Numbered from the stretch's first letter, positions 10,531 to 22,825 are shown. The stretch is DNA of 64,000 bases from Beroe forskalii (GCA_011033025.1 WFMF01000017.1:186001-250000), one strand, 5' to 3'. The notes: generated from the sequence alone by a model not told the origin. Program-made: numbers and translations.

Positions 10531-10971
10531 ATAAGTCTCCTGTCTGGTTTAACTTTTCCTGTAAGTCTCCTGTCTGGTTTATCTTTTTCCTGTGGGCCCC
10601 CAAGTCGAATGGTTTATCTTTTCCTGTAAAGTCCTTTCCTGTCTGGTTTATATTTTAAGTCTGCCTTTCCCTGTAAGTCTCCTGTCTGGTTTAACTTTTC
10701 CTGTAAGTCTCCTGTCTGGTTTATCTTTTCCCTGTAAGTCTCCTCTGTCTGGTTTACCTTTTCCTGTAAGTCTCCTGTCTGGTTTATCTTTTCCTGTAAG
10801 TCTCCTGTCTGGTTTATATTTTCCTGTAAGTCTCCTGTCTGGTTTATCTTTTCCTGTAAGTCTCCTGTCTGGTTTATATTTTCCTGTAAGTCTCCTGTCT
10901 GGTTTATATTTTCCTGTAAGTCTCCTGTCTGGTTTATATTTTCCTGTAAGTCTCCTGTCTGGTTTATCTTT
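10531..10971. repeat. 30 bp minisatellite containing a donor-like GTAAGT
   Basis: About 14 units contain CCTGTAAGTCTCCTGTCTGG followed by TTTATNTTTT. The pyrimidine-rich TTTTCCT plus TGTAAGT in every unit looks like a 5' splice site. Because 30 is a multiple of three, long repeat frames appear on both strands (10592-10996 plus, 10648-11046 minus). They are not taken as genes. Confidence 0.9.
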
Positions 10972-12047
10972 ATTCTTTAACTTCATCTTTTCGTGAAAAT
11001 ATACACTTACAGCTTGATTTACAAAATACTCGCGCAGCGTACCCAAATTGCGAAGAATTTTTGAAACACAGAGATTTTTTAAGAAGTATCCTCTGAATTA
11101 TTTGCTAATTTACGTATTGTTCATAAATTTATTTAATAAATATTTCTTCTTTGTTTTGCGGTTTGATTTTCTTATTGATGTGAAAAAGCCTCTTTCGACC
11201 CTAAGTGTGTGCATATTCAATGTAGCTGCGAAGTGTTACCTTGTTCCTGTAATCTTTTGATTATTCCCCTTGCAACGTGTTCCTAATGAGGATAATGAAT
11301 TTGAATTGCCGTAGGATAATGAGGAAAGTTAGCAAGAACGAGAGGTATAACGTGTTCTGGGTTATTCTCTGATTTAACATTTTCATTGACGCTCTCTTCT
11401 TTTAATAAACATAATCATTTAAAGCATTTTTACCTTCGAAAGTTCTAAGATTTTCAATTTTAACACCGCTACCTCTCATTGCTTCTATCAGCTAAATGCC
11501 TTCCTTGCTTCAATGCCCAAATGATTTTACCAGTCGTATATATTTGTTACAAAGTCTTCCAATTTTGCTTCCAATTTGATTTCAAAGTTTATCTGGGTTG
11601 ATATTTGGGGCATTTTGTTTGCCAGATCCTTTCTCCAATGGTGAATTGTGGCCTGCGATAATTTCCATTTTAGCTTTTGAGTTATACTACTTGCAGCAAG
11701 TGAAAATTGCACTGTTACACTTACTTGATTAAACTTTGAACACATTTTAAGTTATCATCATCAACAATAGTGTCTTTTTCAGGAAAAAGCGGAGAAAACA
11801 GAATCAAGGTCAAAAACATGGGGTTCCAAGAAGTCTTGAAATGTTCGTCGGTTGTAGGTTGCTATAGCAACGTTTTGTTGCGATTCCTTATGAAGTACAT
11901 AGTGCTGGAACTTCTCATTAGACTGACGATTTGAATAATTTCGTTGGCATATTACATGAAAATTCTTGATGCGCCACACTAACTTCAGTTATCAGCATAA
12001 ATCAGTGTGTAAGATTTGAAAATGGTAGACAAATTTGTTTGGTAGTT
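10972..12047. other. unassigned; possible decayed minus-strand coding trace
   Basis: No firm gene is seen. Two minus-strand frames, 11779-11979 and 11527-11745, have unbiased composition. The second contains KLSQATIHHWRKDL, which resembles a helix-turn-helix as found in some transposases. They are not in one frame and no conserved catalytic motif was seen. Treat them as a possible transposon relic only. Confidence 0.2.
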
Positions 12048-12440
12048 CAAGTACCTTATTGCAGGAAATTTCATGGTGCTTAGTAACATTGAACAGGCTG
12101 GCTTAATTTTTGACTGTATGACTTAATTTCCAAATAATATTACACGGCATAAAATTTTCGATATTTTGCTATCTCAATTTTTCAGTGATAAATTAAAACA
12201 ATGAAAGTGCAGAAAGTTTCATTTCGCTGAATATGATAAGACAAATGCCTTGATTTATGCAACTTAAATTGCGCGTAATTTGAATACATTATGAAAAATT
12301 TAAATTTAAAAAAGGCCTTCATAAAATTAAGCCTAAATGTAATTAAACGCCAGATCTCTCATAAGGGACTAATTTCGTGGTGCTTAATAACATGTAGGCT
12401 TAATTTTCCGAGTGCTTGATTTCCTGCAATAAGGTGCTTG
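12048..12440. mobile_element. MITE-like element with ~22 bp inverted ends
   Basis: Left end CAAGTACCTTATTGCAGGAA is inverted at the right end as TTTCCTGCAATAAGGTGCTTG. The inverted similarity continues inward (ATGGTGCTTAGTAACAT on both sides, partly in direct order). About 390 bp, AT-rich, non-coding. Target duplication not resolved. Confidence 0.5.
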
Positions 12441-13065
12441 TAAATTGTTTTTACGAAAATTGATTTTTTATGATTTTATTGTTTTTATCGCCGTTTTGAT
12501 GGCGATACCCTCCCGATCAACGTAATCCGATATGCTATTGATAAGAAGAAATATTGATAGATCCTAACAACGTGTATGTCTCCCATATAACTCTGGTCTA
12601 GTGACCTCAAGTTCACATATCAAAACCTCAATCTTTTTGCACCCTTTTCCGAAACGGAAACCTAAACTTAGAGTTAGTCCTGACCCTAAGCGTTAGATCA
12701 AGAGAGACGGCTTACTCATTGTTATAGATATAGATATTGATTAATGAACGCTCTCGTTTATATTGGAGACTGACCAAACAACGGCAAATGGACGCCAGAA
12801 AATATTGTTCCAATTTCACGTGTTTTGTTTCATTACAATTACTTGATATTGTTTTAAATCTCTAATAGTAATAATGTGTGAATTTGAGTCAACAAAATGT
12901 TTCAAAGTTGAAATACTATTACTATTACTAGCGTCTAAATTAACCAATACCTATTTTATCATTTCATGCGTGACGCACGCCTCGGCGTGTGTATGTTCAA
13001 TTTCATGGGCGTGACTTGCCTAACCATGAACCAGCGCCCTATTCAAACGTTTTCTGACCCCCTCA
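12441..13065. other. unassigned DNA
   Basis: AT-rich with no gene or clear repeat recognised. Confidence 0.4.
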
Positions 13066-14165
13066 CAGTCGGTGGGTGCGCGCGCGCGTCCGCCAACGTG
13101 CGTCATCCAGGGCCGGTACATCCAAACCAAAAATAAACAGATACGGATAATAAACGTTTATATATTTGGTTTAAGTTCGGTTTCCGTCAAACGTTTATGG
13201 ATAATCGTTTTTGAAACGTTTGATTCGCTCGGAAGGGTCCATTGCATCAATGATAGACAACCGCGCGCGCAAGGGTAGGGTAACATCCTACGATTCCTTC
13301 GACGGGCGATGTCCGTCCCTTTCTTCTGACTTGTTGCCGAAGGCGCAAAGTGACGTCCAAATGTGGAACGTTGCGCCGCGCGCGCGAGGGTAGGGTAACA
13401 TCCTACGAACGATTCCTAAGCCCGCTTATAAAATGTGTGTACGTGCCGCGCGAGCCACACAGGGATAAACGTGTTTAGCAAACAGTTGCTAAACACGTAT
13501 ATCCTTACTCCATGTTACGGAGCCTTATTTTGCGCGCGCAAGCGCGCCTCTTCAGAGAAGAGGCAAAATGTTTGTGACTTTTCTACGAAAAGCGCGCGCA
13601 AGCGCGAACAAACAGGGACACGTAACATGTGGTAAGTATATCCCTGTTATATCGTCGCGTCGCGCGGCGCGCTTCCCGTAGGGAAGCGCCGCGCGCATAC
13701 ACACACCTTTGCGGACTTAGGAAAGCAAACAGGGGTATACGTGTTTACCTCCTCACTTCACTGTCATGAAAATTACTACTTCGTAGGATGTTACCCTACC
13801 CTCGCGCGCGCGGCGCAACGTTCCACATTTGGACGTCACTTTGCGCTTTCAACCCCATGTCAGAGGAAATAGACGGGCAACGTCCGTCGAATTTCCCCTA
13901 ACCAGGGTGCCGCGCCGCGCACTCTGTGCGCGTAACCAGGGCCCTGGTTAGGGCAACCGTCGAATTACTACTACTTTCTGCTTTGTCAGACGTTGTCTGA
14001 CCCCTTCGCCTTCGGCGGGCGCTTGCTAAACACGTATATCCCTGTCTGCGTTGCGCGGCGCGCTTCCTCAGAACAGGGTTCCGTGTGTCCCGTAGGGTAG
14101 CGCGGCGCGCGTACGCACACCTATGCGGGCTTAGGAAGGCGGGCGCGCGCGTCTGACAATTTCTG
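13066..14165. repeat. GC-rich, CpG-dense foldback cluster
   Basis: A block rich in GCGCGCG lies in otherwise AT-rich DNA. A long inverted repeat joins about 13342-13409 with 13779-13846 (AGTGACGTCCAAATGTGGAA and the AGGGTAGGGTAACATCCTAC part). Inner hairpins include CGTGTTTAGCAA/TTGCTAAACACG near 13469 and GCCTCTTC/GAAGAGGC near 13545. The word AACACGTATATCC recurs. No open frame looks coding. It resembles nested foldback elements. Similar CGCGCAAACGCG words occur in the palindrome at 39.6-40.6 kb. Confidence 0.6.
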
Positions 14166-14280
14166 CTTGGGTTACTCACTCGCCATGGGCCAAGTTTTTT
14201 TCTTATTTTTATTATTTTTATTTTTCTTCTATTTATTTTTATTTTTATTTTTCTTCTATTTATTTTTATTTTTATTTTTA

Positions 14281-17200
14281 CTTCTCTTCTCTTCACATTT
14301 CAATAATTTATATGTTTGAATTAAAAAGAAATCTTTCTTCAAGACATCAATCTGCAAGACTTTTCTCCAACTCCATACTTGAACACCAACATGATTCCTT
14401 TAGGTAATGCAATGTTGAGAACAGCAGGCCCTGTTTTCTAATCTCATTTATCCCTACAATTAGAGGGCATGTGTTGCTAGTTTTTAGGTTTTAACGTATT
14501 TTATTTCACTAATTTATTCAAAGTAACACATTGTATGTATATTTAGAAGTAACTGGTTAAGGTACTTCATATGCCATTGCTATCGTTTTTAATATTATAC
14601 CGTTTTTAATGTATAAAAAGGTAGATATTGTTTTTAATTAGCTTAATATTATATTATCTAGAATATTCTCAATTGATTTTTATATGTTCTAGTTTAATAA
14701 TAATAATAATTTAAACTTTTATATTATAGTGGCACATCAACTTAAACTATTGCACAGCTATGCCTATTGACAATGAAATCTGAATCATAATTGCTATAGC
14801 ATTGTAAAGAATTGATATGTTAAGACTTTGGTGTAATGGCTACAAAATATAAATTACTTGTTTTTATTAAATTACTTGTTTTATTAACTAACTAACTAAC
14901 ACCAAGATGAGTGGTGTGCAGGCATGAGTGGTGTGCAGGCATCTTTATATTACTTACTAGCAGGCCTGTTGGACCTGCTAACACAAAGCTCACATGGCGC
15001 TGCTATGCAGCACCTCTTTTGCAAATTTTAAAGCCTACCATTCAAATTGTCAAATTGATAGGATAGTTTTTAGGTCAAATGCAAAACTACAGTAACTACT
15101 GTTATCAGCATTGATTAATGATTATCAACTGACCTCTGCCACAGTTTTATGAAAACAATCCATCTGAAATATCCTCCATTATTCAAGTTATGTCCATTCT
15201 CTATCTTATTTTTATTTTTTATTTTTCTTCTATTTATTTTTATTTTTATTTTTTATTTGCAACATGACATCAACATTTTTGTGCTTCTCTGTGTTTGTTA
15301 CAGCACAATTACAATATACATTTCTTATTTGAATTAAAAAGAAAACTTTCTTCAAGACATCAATCTGCAAGACTTTTCTCCAACTCCATACTTGAACACC
15401 AACATGATTCCTTTAGGTAATGCAATGTGGAGAGCAGTAGGATCTTAATGAGTCACACCAAGATGAGTGGCGTGCAGGCATCTTCAGTCCAATACCTACC
15501 TCAGCTTTCAGGGTGTTTAAATTGCGAGAGCTTTTTATGAGGTAGGCCCCCCAGCAGTCACCCCCTGGTACCAGGGTATAGCACCGTCAAGTGCAGTGAC
15601 CACCTGCCTGAATGAATCTAAAACTTGCTCTTTGGTCTTTGTCTTTACTCCAAGCACCAAGAAATTAAGCAACACACTAAGTGAAGAGAAGTAGAGGACC
15701 AGCGGATGGATCCGGGTCATTTGTGTCCTTTAATTCAAATATGTTCTAACCCTGAATTTCAGGAGAAGCTCTCAAGATGGAGTATAGGGTCAGGATGCAT
15801 GCCACTCTCATTAATTATTTTAATGTGCAATGTAAAAGGTCACAAATAACCTGGATCCATCAACAGGTGACAGGTCCTCTACTTCTTCTCTTCACATTTC
15901 AATAATTTATATGTTTGAATTAAAAAGAAATCTTTCTTCAAGACATCAATCTGCAAGACTCTTCTCCAATTCCGTACTTGAACACCAACATGATTCTTTT
16001 AGGTAATGCAATGTTGAGAGCAGCAGGCCCTGTTTTCTAATCTCCTTTATCCCTACAATTAGAGGGCATGTGTTGCTAGTTTTTAGGTTTTAATGTATTT
16101 TATTTCACTAATTTATTCAAAGTAACACATTGTATGTATATTTAGAAGTAACTAACTAACTAACACCAAGATGAGTGGTGTGCAGGCATGAGTGGTGTGC
16201 AGGCATCTTTATATTACTTACTAGCAGGCCTGTTGGACCTGCTAACACAAAGCTCACTTGGCGCTGCTATGCAGCACCTCTTTTGCAAATTTTAAAGCCT
16301 ACCATTCAAATTGTCAAATTGATAGGATAGTTTTTAGGTCAAATGCAAAACTACAGTAACTACTGTTATCAGCATTGATTAATGATTATCAACCGACCTC
16401 TGCCACAGTTTTATGAAAACAATCCATCTGAAATATCCTCCATTATTCAAGTTATGTCCATTCTCTATCTTATTTTTATTTTTTTATTTTTCTTCTATTT
16501 ATTTTTATTTTTATTTTTTTATTTGCAACATGACATCAACATTTTTGTGCTTCTCTGTGTTTGTTACAGCACAATTACAATATACATTTCTTATTTGAAT
16601 TAAAAAGAAAACTTTCTTCAAGACATCAATCTGCAAGACTTTTCTCCAACTCCATACTTGAACACCAACATGATTCCTTTAGGTAATGCAATGTGGAGAG
16701 CAGTAGGATCTTAATGAGTCACACCAAGATGAGTGGCGTGCAGGCATCTTCAGTCCAATACCTACCTCAGCTTTCGGGGTGTTTAAATTGCGAGAGCTTT
16801 TTATGAGGTAGGCCCCCCAGCAGTCACCCCCTGGTACCAGGGTATAGCACCGTCAAGTGCAGTGACCACCTGCCTGAATGAATCTAAAACTTGCTCTTTG
16901 GTCTTTGTCTTTACTCCAAGCACCAAGAAATTAAGCAACACACTAAGTGAAGAGAAGTAGAGGACCAGCGGATGGATCCGGGTCATTTGTGTCCTTTTAA
17001 TTCAAATATGTTCTAACCCTGAATTTCAGGAGAAGCGTCTCTCAAGATGGAGTATAGGGTCAGGATGCATGCCACTCTCATTAATTATTTTAATGTGCAA
17101 TGTAAAAGGTCACAAATAACCTGGATCCATCAACAGGTGACAGGTCCTCTACTTCTCTTCTCTTCACATTTCAATAATTTATATGTTTGAATTAAAAAGA

Positions 17201-17637
17201 AATCTTTCTTCAAGACATCAATCTGCAAGACTCTTCTCCAACTCAGTACTTGAACACCAACATGATTCCTTTAGGTAATGCAATGTTGAGAGCAGCAGGC
17301 CCTGTTTTCTAATCTCCTTTATCCCTACAATTAGAGGGCATGTGTTGCTAGTTTTTAGGTTTTAATGTATTTTATTTCACTAATTTATTCAAAGTAACAC
17401 ATTGTATGTATATTTAGAAGTAACTAACTAACTAACACCAAGATGAGTGGTGTGCAGGCATGAGTGGTGTGCAGGCATCTTTATATTACTTACTAGCAGG
17501 CCTGTTGGACCTGCTAACACAAAGCTTACTTGGCGCTGCTATGCAGCACCTCTTTTGCAAATTTTAAAGCCTACCATTCAAATTGTCAAATTGATAGGAT
17601 AGTTTTTAGGTCAAATGCAAAACTACAGTAACTACTG
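14281..17637. repeat. tandem repeat of a ~1.27 kb unit, three copies
   Basis: Copies start at the word CTCTTCACATTTCAATAATT near 14281, 15883 and 17158. The short minus frame beginning MTRIHPLVLYF recurs at 15535-15720 and 16801-16986, exactly 1266 bp apart. Copy 1 holds an extra ~337 bp near 14545-14880. Copy 3 is cut at 17643 by a 4.67 kb element and resumes at 22314. Each copy carries a hairpin phrase AGCAGGCCTGTTGGACCTGCT. The unit is non-coding and probably a duplicated dispersed repeat, since diverged pieces occur at 23691-24085 and 48905-49030. Confidence 0.85.
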
Positions 17638-19249
17638 TTATCAAGGCACCCCTCCATGGCCCAACATTGATTGACCTGTTTCACTGTTTCAGCTGACAGT
17701 CCAGGTTGAGAAGCACGGTTTTCACGTAAATGATCTGTCACGGGGTTTGTCACCTGATATGCGCGTGATCAGGCAGTATTTATAAATATCCCCGGTTTTG
17801 GTGAGCAGGTTTTGTTGAAATTGCACTGTTTTCACATCGCTTGTGGGGGTATCGAATGTCAGTCATGCTACTCACGTGATATGCATGTGATCATACAGCA
17901 TATCTGTAAATTCACTGCTTCTCCAGACAGTACATTGAAAGATTCCCGGTTTTCACATCGCACTAGCAGTATCAGTTGCAGTCACGTGCTGCACGTGACA
18001 TACATGTGAACTGGTAAAGGATGCTGTTGAGCCGACAGTCCATACATATTATCCCGGTTTTCACATCGCTGCTCCCATGTAAATTGTAATCTAATCAGTA
18101 GACAGTTCGTTACACTCTTCACTGTTTTCACAGTGTAAGTGTAGAGGAATGTGTGTAAATTAGATTTACGGCTAAGAAATGCGCTTGAGGATTCATGGAG
18201 TAGTGCTGAGTGTGTTGTGCGACATGATATAACAAATACTAGGGCGTTCGGAAATGATTGTCACTACAGGCATAAAATGACAAATACCTACGACCAAAAA
18301 TATCTAAATTTCAACATAGTCGAGTACTAGGGTCTCTACCAGACTGAAATGCAAATTTTCAGTGTTAACGAAGATTTTTGAGTGGGTCATCTAGCCTGTT
18401 TTATGATTGTTTTCAGGTGCTCCGCTGTATGGCGAATTCTACATCTTCTAGACCATGTGTTTATGGTCCGATTTCACTATTCAGGACATATTCAGGGCCT
18501 TCAGGTCCAAAACTAAAGAATAGGATGATTGGTTGACATCCGGGGCAAATTTCTGTACAATTTAACCCTGCATTATTGATAATGAGTAGAGCTAAAAAGT
18601 GGCAAATTTAACAGTTCAGTAACCGATAATGCAGTACACAGCTAGCACACACGTTTCTGATGTTAAGAAAATTAGTCAAAATCTTAAAAATGGTTGTCTC
18701 GTGTACGGAAGGGTCTGAACTAATAGCCTAACACGATAACTGAAGGTTTCAAGTTATCTAAATGTTGTATTTCTGGACAATTACCAGAGCAAAAGTTGCA
18801 ACTGCCCTATCTGGAGCATATCCTTTTTGAGGTCAAAGCACCCCTTAGGATTATTTCATATCGACGAAAAACAGTCCATTTGTTCCGGTTAGCTTCCACG
18901 TGTGCTGCAACAACCTCATTTTGATTATCTTTCACTTCTTGGGTCCGTTGATAGCGCGTTTTCTTTGCCAACGAAATTTGTGGTCAGTTTCGTACAGCGG
19001 AGCAAATAATTAGCAATTTGAATCTTCAGTAGAATGGGCTAAGAAAACTTAGTTATCGGTAAAACCCGATTATCTTAATCCAAAAATGTCTGAAAAAAAC
19101 GAATATCACATCAAAAAGTCACTCCCAGCAGCCGTTTCTCCAGAAAATTGCAAGTGACAATCTAGTATTTGTCATGTACAATGTACAATGTACATGTATA
19201 CATATAAATCTTGTCCTTCCATGAAAACGTCGGCCTTCGGCCTCGGTGG

Positions 19250-20960
19250 TATTTTGCATTCTCTGATCAGTTTGACACTATTTTACTCATCACGTTGACA
19301 CCAGTTCTCTGATCAATTTACTGACTCAGGCACCAGGAGAGCAAGGAGCCCGACTTATAACCTCAGACATTTCACATCACGGCGCTTTATCTCTTACCAT
19401 AGCCCTTACCTTGCCCAAACCCTTGACTACATGACTTACCCTAACCATAAACCTAACCCCAACCCTAACCGTTGTCTACCTATAGTTGGCCCGTATGCAC
19501 AAATTAAGGAAATATCATGAGGTAGTGTCGTAGGTGAAACAAATTTGAGGTGAAATGTCCATTCCCTAATTTATTAATAATTACTCAGACACCAGTAACC
19601 AGTTAATTGATCAATCCGACACAAAATTACTGATCATTCAGAAATATAAGTTCTCTTATCGATCAAATGCTAATTTTCTTATCACTCACTCACTCAGACA
19701 CCAGTGCATTGATCAATCTGACGCCAATTTATTCATACTGATGTGATGTCTGATCAATAACACAATAGAAACCAGTACAATGATCGATTTGACTCTTAGA
19801 TTGCGATGGACTGATCGTTTTGCCGCTAATATACTGATGACTCAGGCAACAGCTCACTGATCTATCTGCCGCTTATTTACGGATTATTTTGACACCACTT
19901 CACCCAATCACTGATCAATCTGATGCTAATTTACTGATCAATAGACACCCGTTCTCTGATCAATCTCACGCGAAGCTACTCACTTCTGATCATTTAGACA
20001 CCTGTTCACAGATCAATCTGAAATTTACTGTTACTTTGACTCCTGTTCACTAATCAAGTGACGCTTTAATCTACGTATCAATGTGAAAACCAGTTCACTG
20101 ATTTTGGCACGAATTTAACGAACACTGAGGCACCAATTAGCCAATTCACTAACCAATCTGATGCTAATTCAGTAATTTACTGATCACTTTGACACCAGTT
20201 GACTGATCGATCCACGCTGATTTATAGATCACTGAGACACCAATTCACTATTATCAATCTTACTCTGATCTACGATTTAGTTGTCACTTAGACAAGACTC
20301 AGGCATTCGGCTGTTGTCAGTTCAAAGAACTGAGTTGAGGCTGGAGCCTCGCGCCTATCTTCATCGATGAACATAGGCGCGAGGCTCCAGCCTCAACTCA
20401 GTTCTTTGGACTGACAACAGCCGAATGCCTGAGTCTTGTCACTTAGACATTTAGACAATTAGACACCAGTTCTCCATGATCAATCTGATGGTAATTTACT
20501 GATCACTTCGACAGCCGATAACTGATCAATAGAATGAATAATGTTCTTTATTCTCTTCTTAGCTCAGCGAAGTGAAACGAACGATAACTGATCAATCTGA
20601 CGCTAATTTATGGATAACTAACCAATCTGACACCGATTTACTTATCACTTACAACTCAAGAGATTGAAGTTTATTAAACGAAATAACTCATACGAGATAA
20701 TTGTAATCAGAAGCTTTCGAAAATCTTGTGATTATCGTCTTCAGCTTAGACATTTAGGTATTTAGACAATCAGACACCAGTTCTCTGATCAATCTGATGT
20801 TAATTTACTGATAACTTTGACAGTCGATTACGGATCAATCTGACGCTATTTTACTGATCATTTTGACACCAATTCACTGATCAATCTACGCTAATTCACT
20901 CTGACACCAGTTTACTGATCAATCTACCTTCATTTACTCCACTCTAAAACCAGTTCACTA
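19250..20960. repeat. degenerate satellite-like repeats inside the 4.67 kb element
   Basis: The words CACTGATCAATCTGACGCTA, ATTTACTGATCACTTTGACA and CACCAGTTC return dozens of times at irregular spacing of about 25-60 bp. A telomere-like CCTAACCCCAACCCTAACC run lies at about 19450-19470. No coding. This is probably an old minisatellite carried within the element. Confidence 0.75.
20294..20437. mobile_element. 144 bp near-perfect foldback with 11 bp flanking direct repeat
   Basis: Two ~65 bp arms beginning AAGACTCAGGCATTCGGC and ending GCCGAATGCCTGAGTCTT flank a 14-base centre with ATCGAT. The 11-mer GTCACTTAGAC stands on both sides (20283-20293 and 20438-20448). Almost no mismatches separate the arms, so the insertion is recent or the arms are kept alike. 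Confidence 0.7.
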
Positions 20961-21150
20961 ATCTGCATTAGGGATCCAGAACTCCTATCTATGTACTATT
21001 AAAGGATGTACTATTAAAACTCTATAATGGCAATGGACCTGCGAGAGAAAGTCTCCAGAACGCCCAAAGCCCCAGAGGGAGGCCTCCATGACAACGTGGG
21101 GACTAAATAATCAACTAATTAAGTAATTAGTTAAATAACGACCCTGACGG

Positions 21151-21222
21151 CGTGACACCAGGATTTGAACTCTCGACTGTCTGCATGCCGGGACAGCTGC
21201 TCTACCTATTGAGCTGTCTCCC
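21151..21222 (-). repeat. tRNA-derived SINE head (minus)
   Basis: The 72 bases read GGGAGACAGCTCAATAGGTA… with an A box (AGCTCAATAGGTAGAGCAG) and a B box (GTTCAAATCC) at tRNA spacing. The acceptor stem pairs at only about five of seven positions, so this is a tRNA-like SINE promoter rather than a working tRNA. Confidence 0.55.
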
Positions 21223-21233
21223 TTTTCTCTCCC

Positions 21234-21312
21234 TGAGATAGCTCAGTTGGTGGAGCAGCTGTCACCACGTGATTGACCATTCCGACATGGGACAGTTCAA
21301 TGATTCTCTGAC
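21234..21312 (+). repeat. second tRNA-like SINE head (plus), opposed to the first
   Basis: AGATAGCTCAGTTGGTGGAGCAG is a good A box and GACAGTTCAATGATTC a weak B box. It lies 12 bp from and divergent to the minus-strand copy, giving a head-to-head pair. Confidence 0.4.
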
Positions 21313-22579
21313 AAAAGTTCACTGATCAGTGATAGCTCTAGCAAAAGTTCAAAGATCACCTGAGACCTCAATCAGGGAGGTCCCGAGCTGGGGTTTCTGT
21401 CTGGAAACTCGCCTGTTGATCCGTCCCCCGTTTAGTACTTTAGTAGTAGCAGTGGTAGAGTCACTGATCAGTGATCACTAAAGACCCAATGTAGGTACGT
21501 ACCTTAGTACCTATTTATTAATTAGTTACCTACTTTAAACTATTCAATGTGACTTTTTATCATATCATTTAAGTAAACATTTATGAAGCCTGGATATCAA
21601 GATATCAGCATCTATCAGTCGATACAGTTACTTAGTCATTACTCCATCAAATAAATATTATCTTATTTTTTTTGAACATGTATATACTTTGGCTACTTTA
21701 CAGTGTATATTTTTTATTTCATATCGCACAACACACTCAGCACTACTCCATGAATCCTCAAGCGCATTTCTTAGCCGTAAATCTAATTTACACACATTCC
21801 TCTACACTTACACTGTGAAAACAGTGAAGAGTGTAATGAACTGTCTACTGATTAGATTACAATTTACATGGGAGCAGCGATGTGAAAACCGGGAAAATAT
21901 GTATGGGCTGTCGGCTCAACAGCATCCTTTACACTTTTACAGTTCACATGTATGTCACGTGCAGCACGTGACTGCAACTGATACTGCTAGTGCGATGTGA
22001 AAACCGGGAATCTTTCAATGCACTGTCTGGAGAAGCAGTGAATTTACAGATATGCTGTATGATCACATGTATATCACGTGAGGAGCATGACTGACATTCG
22101 ATACCCCACAACAGTGCAATTTCAACAAACCTGCTCACCAAAGCCGGGAATATTCAAACTGCTGCCTGATCACGCGCATATCAGGTGACAAACCCCGTGC
22201 AAACCTCGTGACAGATCAATTCTGTGAAAACCGTGATTCTCAATCGGGACTGCTTGTTGAAACAGTGCAGAAATGTGATTTTTTCTTCAATGTTGGGCCA
22301 TGGCGGGGTGCCTTTATCAGCATTGATTAATGATTATCAACCGACCTCTGCCACAGTTCTATGAAAACAATCCATCTGAAATATCTTCCATTATTCAAGT
22401 TATGTCCATTCTCTATCTTGAAGTCTTAAATTCGAAGTATAAAGAAAACTTCAAATGTTCAAAACCTACAGCACAACATCTAACAGTAGTAGTGTAATGG
22501 GCGATGTCTAATGTTCCAAAATTTTGCATTCTCTGTTCTGAAATATGACAAATCAAAGCATGTCCCCATGTTTCTGTAA

Positions 22580-22825
22580 TGCTCTGAGCTTCCTGATTCA
22601 GTATATCACAAACTATTCGAATGTCAAATGTACAGTGATGAAGTAGAAGCCCTTAGAAACAGTTTGACTACTCTCAAGGAAATGGAAACAAATTTTCATC
22701 TCAAAGTTATTTTCAGTGAGGACATGAGCCTAAGAAAAAAGTTCCTCAGCCTCATTCAACTTATCTGTAAAGAGTCAGTTTTCAAGGATGACTATTTGGT
22801 TAGAAGTGATGAATCAGATACCTGA
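22580..22825 (+). other. unidentified open frame, possible 3' terminal exon
   Basis: An open frame follows a possible acceptor (CTTCCTGATTCAG|, near 22598) and reads through KLFECQMYSDEVEALRNSLT to a TGA at 22823-22825 (…VRSDESDT). Composition is balanced and Leu/Glu/Lys-rich like an alpha-helical protein. No family is recognised and no AATAAA is near. It may be the tail of a decayed transposase or of an unseen gene. Confidence 0.25.

Larger units (their letters stand above)
17644..22313. mobile_element. 4.67 kb element with ~590 bp TIRs and 6 bp TSD (non-autonomous Polinton/Maverick-like)
   Basis: The left arm 17644-18228 is inverted at 21719-22313. Ends are AGGCACCCC… and …GGGGTGCCT. TTATCA flanks both sides (17638-17643 and 22314-22319), and the two other tandem copies of the host repeat show the empty site with a single TTATCA. 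Hundreds of bases of TIR, a 5'-AG terminus and a 6 bp target duplication are the structural marks of Polinton/Maverick elements. No capsid, polymerase or integrase frame is present, so this would be a deleted, non-autonomous form. The arms hold several copies of CCCGGTTTTCACATCGC and CACGTG palindromes. Confidence 0.75.

Noticed and set aside
10592..11046. Repeat frames such as KPDRRLTGK on minus
   Set aside because: Translations of the 30 bp minisatellite.
19430..19475. Telomere end
   Set aside because: Only a short degenerate CCCTAACC run inside an internal element, not a terminal array.
21151..21222. Functional tRNA gene on minus
   Set aside because: The acceptor stem mismatches at two of seven pairs and the T arm is poor; better explained as a SINE head.
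22628..22825. ATG-started 65-codon plus frame as a complete small gene
   Set aside because: The frame is open above the ATG and looks like an exon or relic, so it was kept only as a low-confidence trace.
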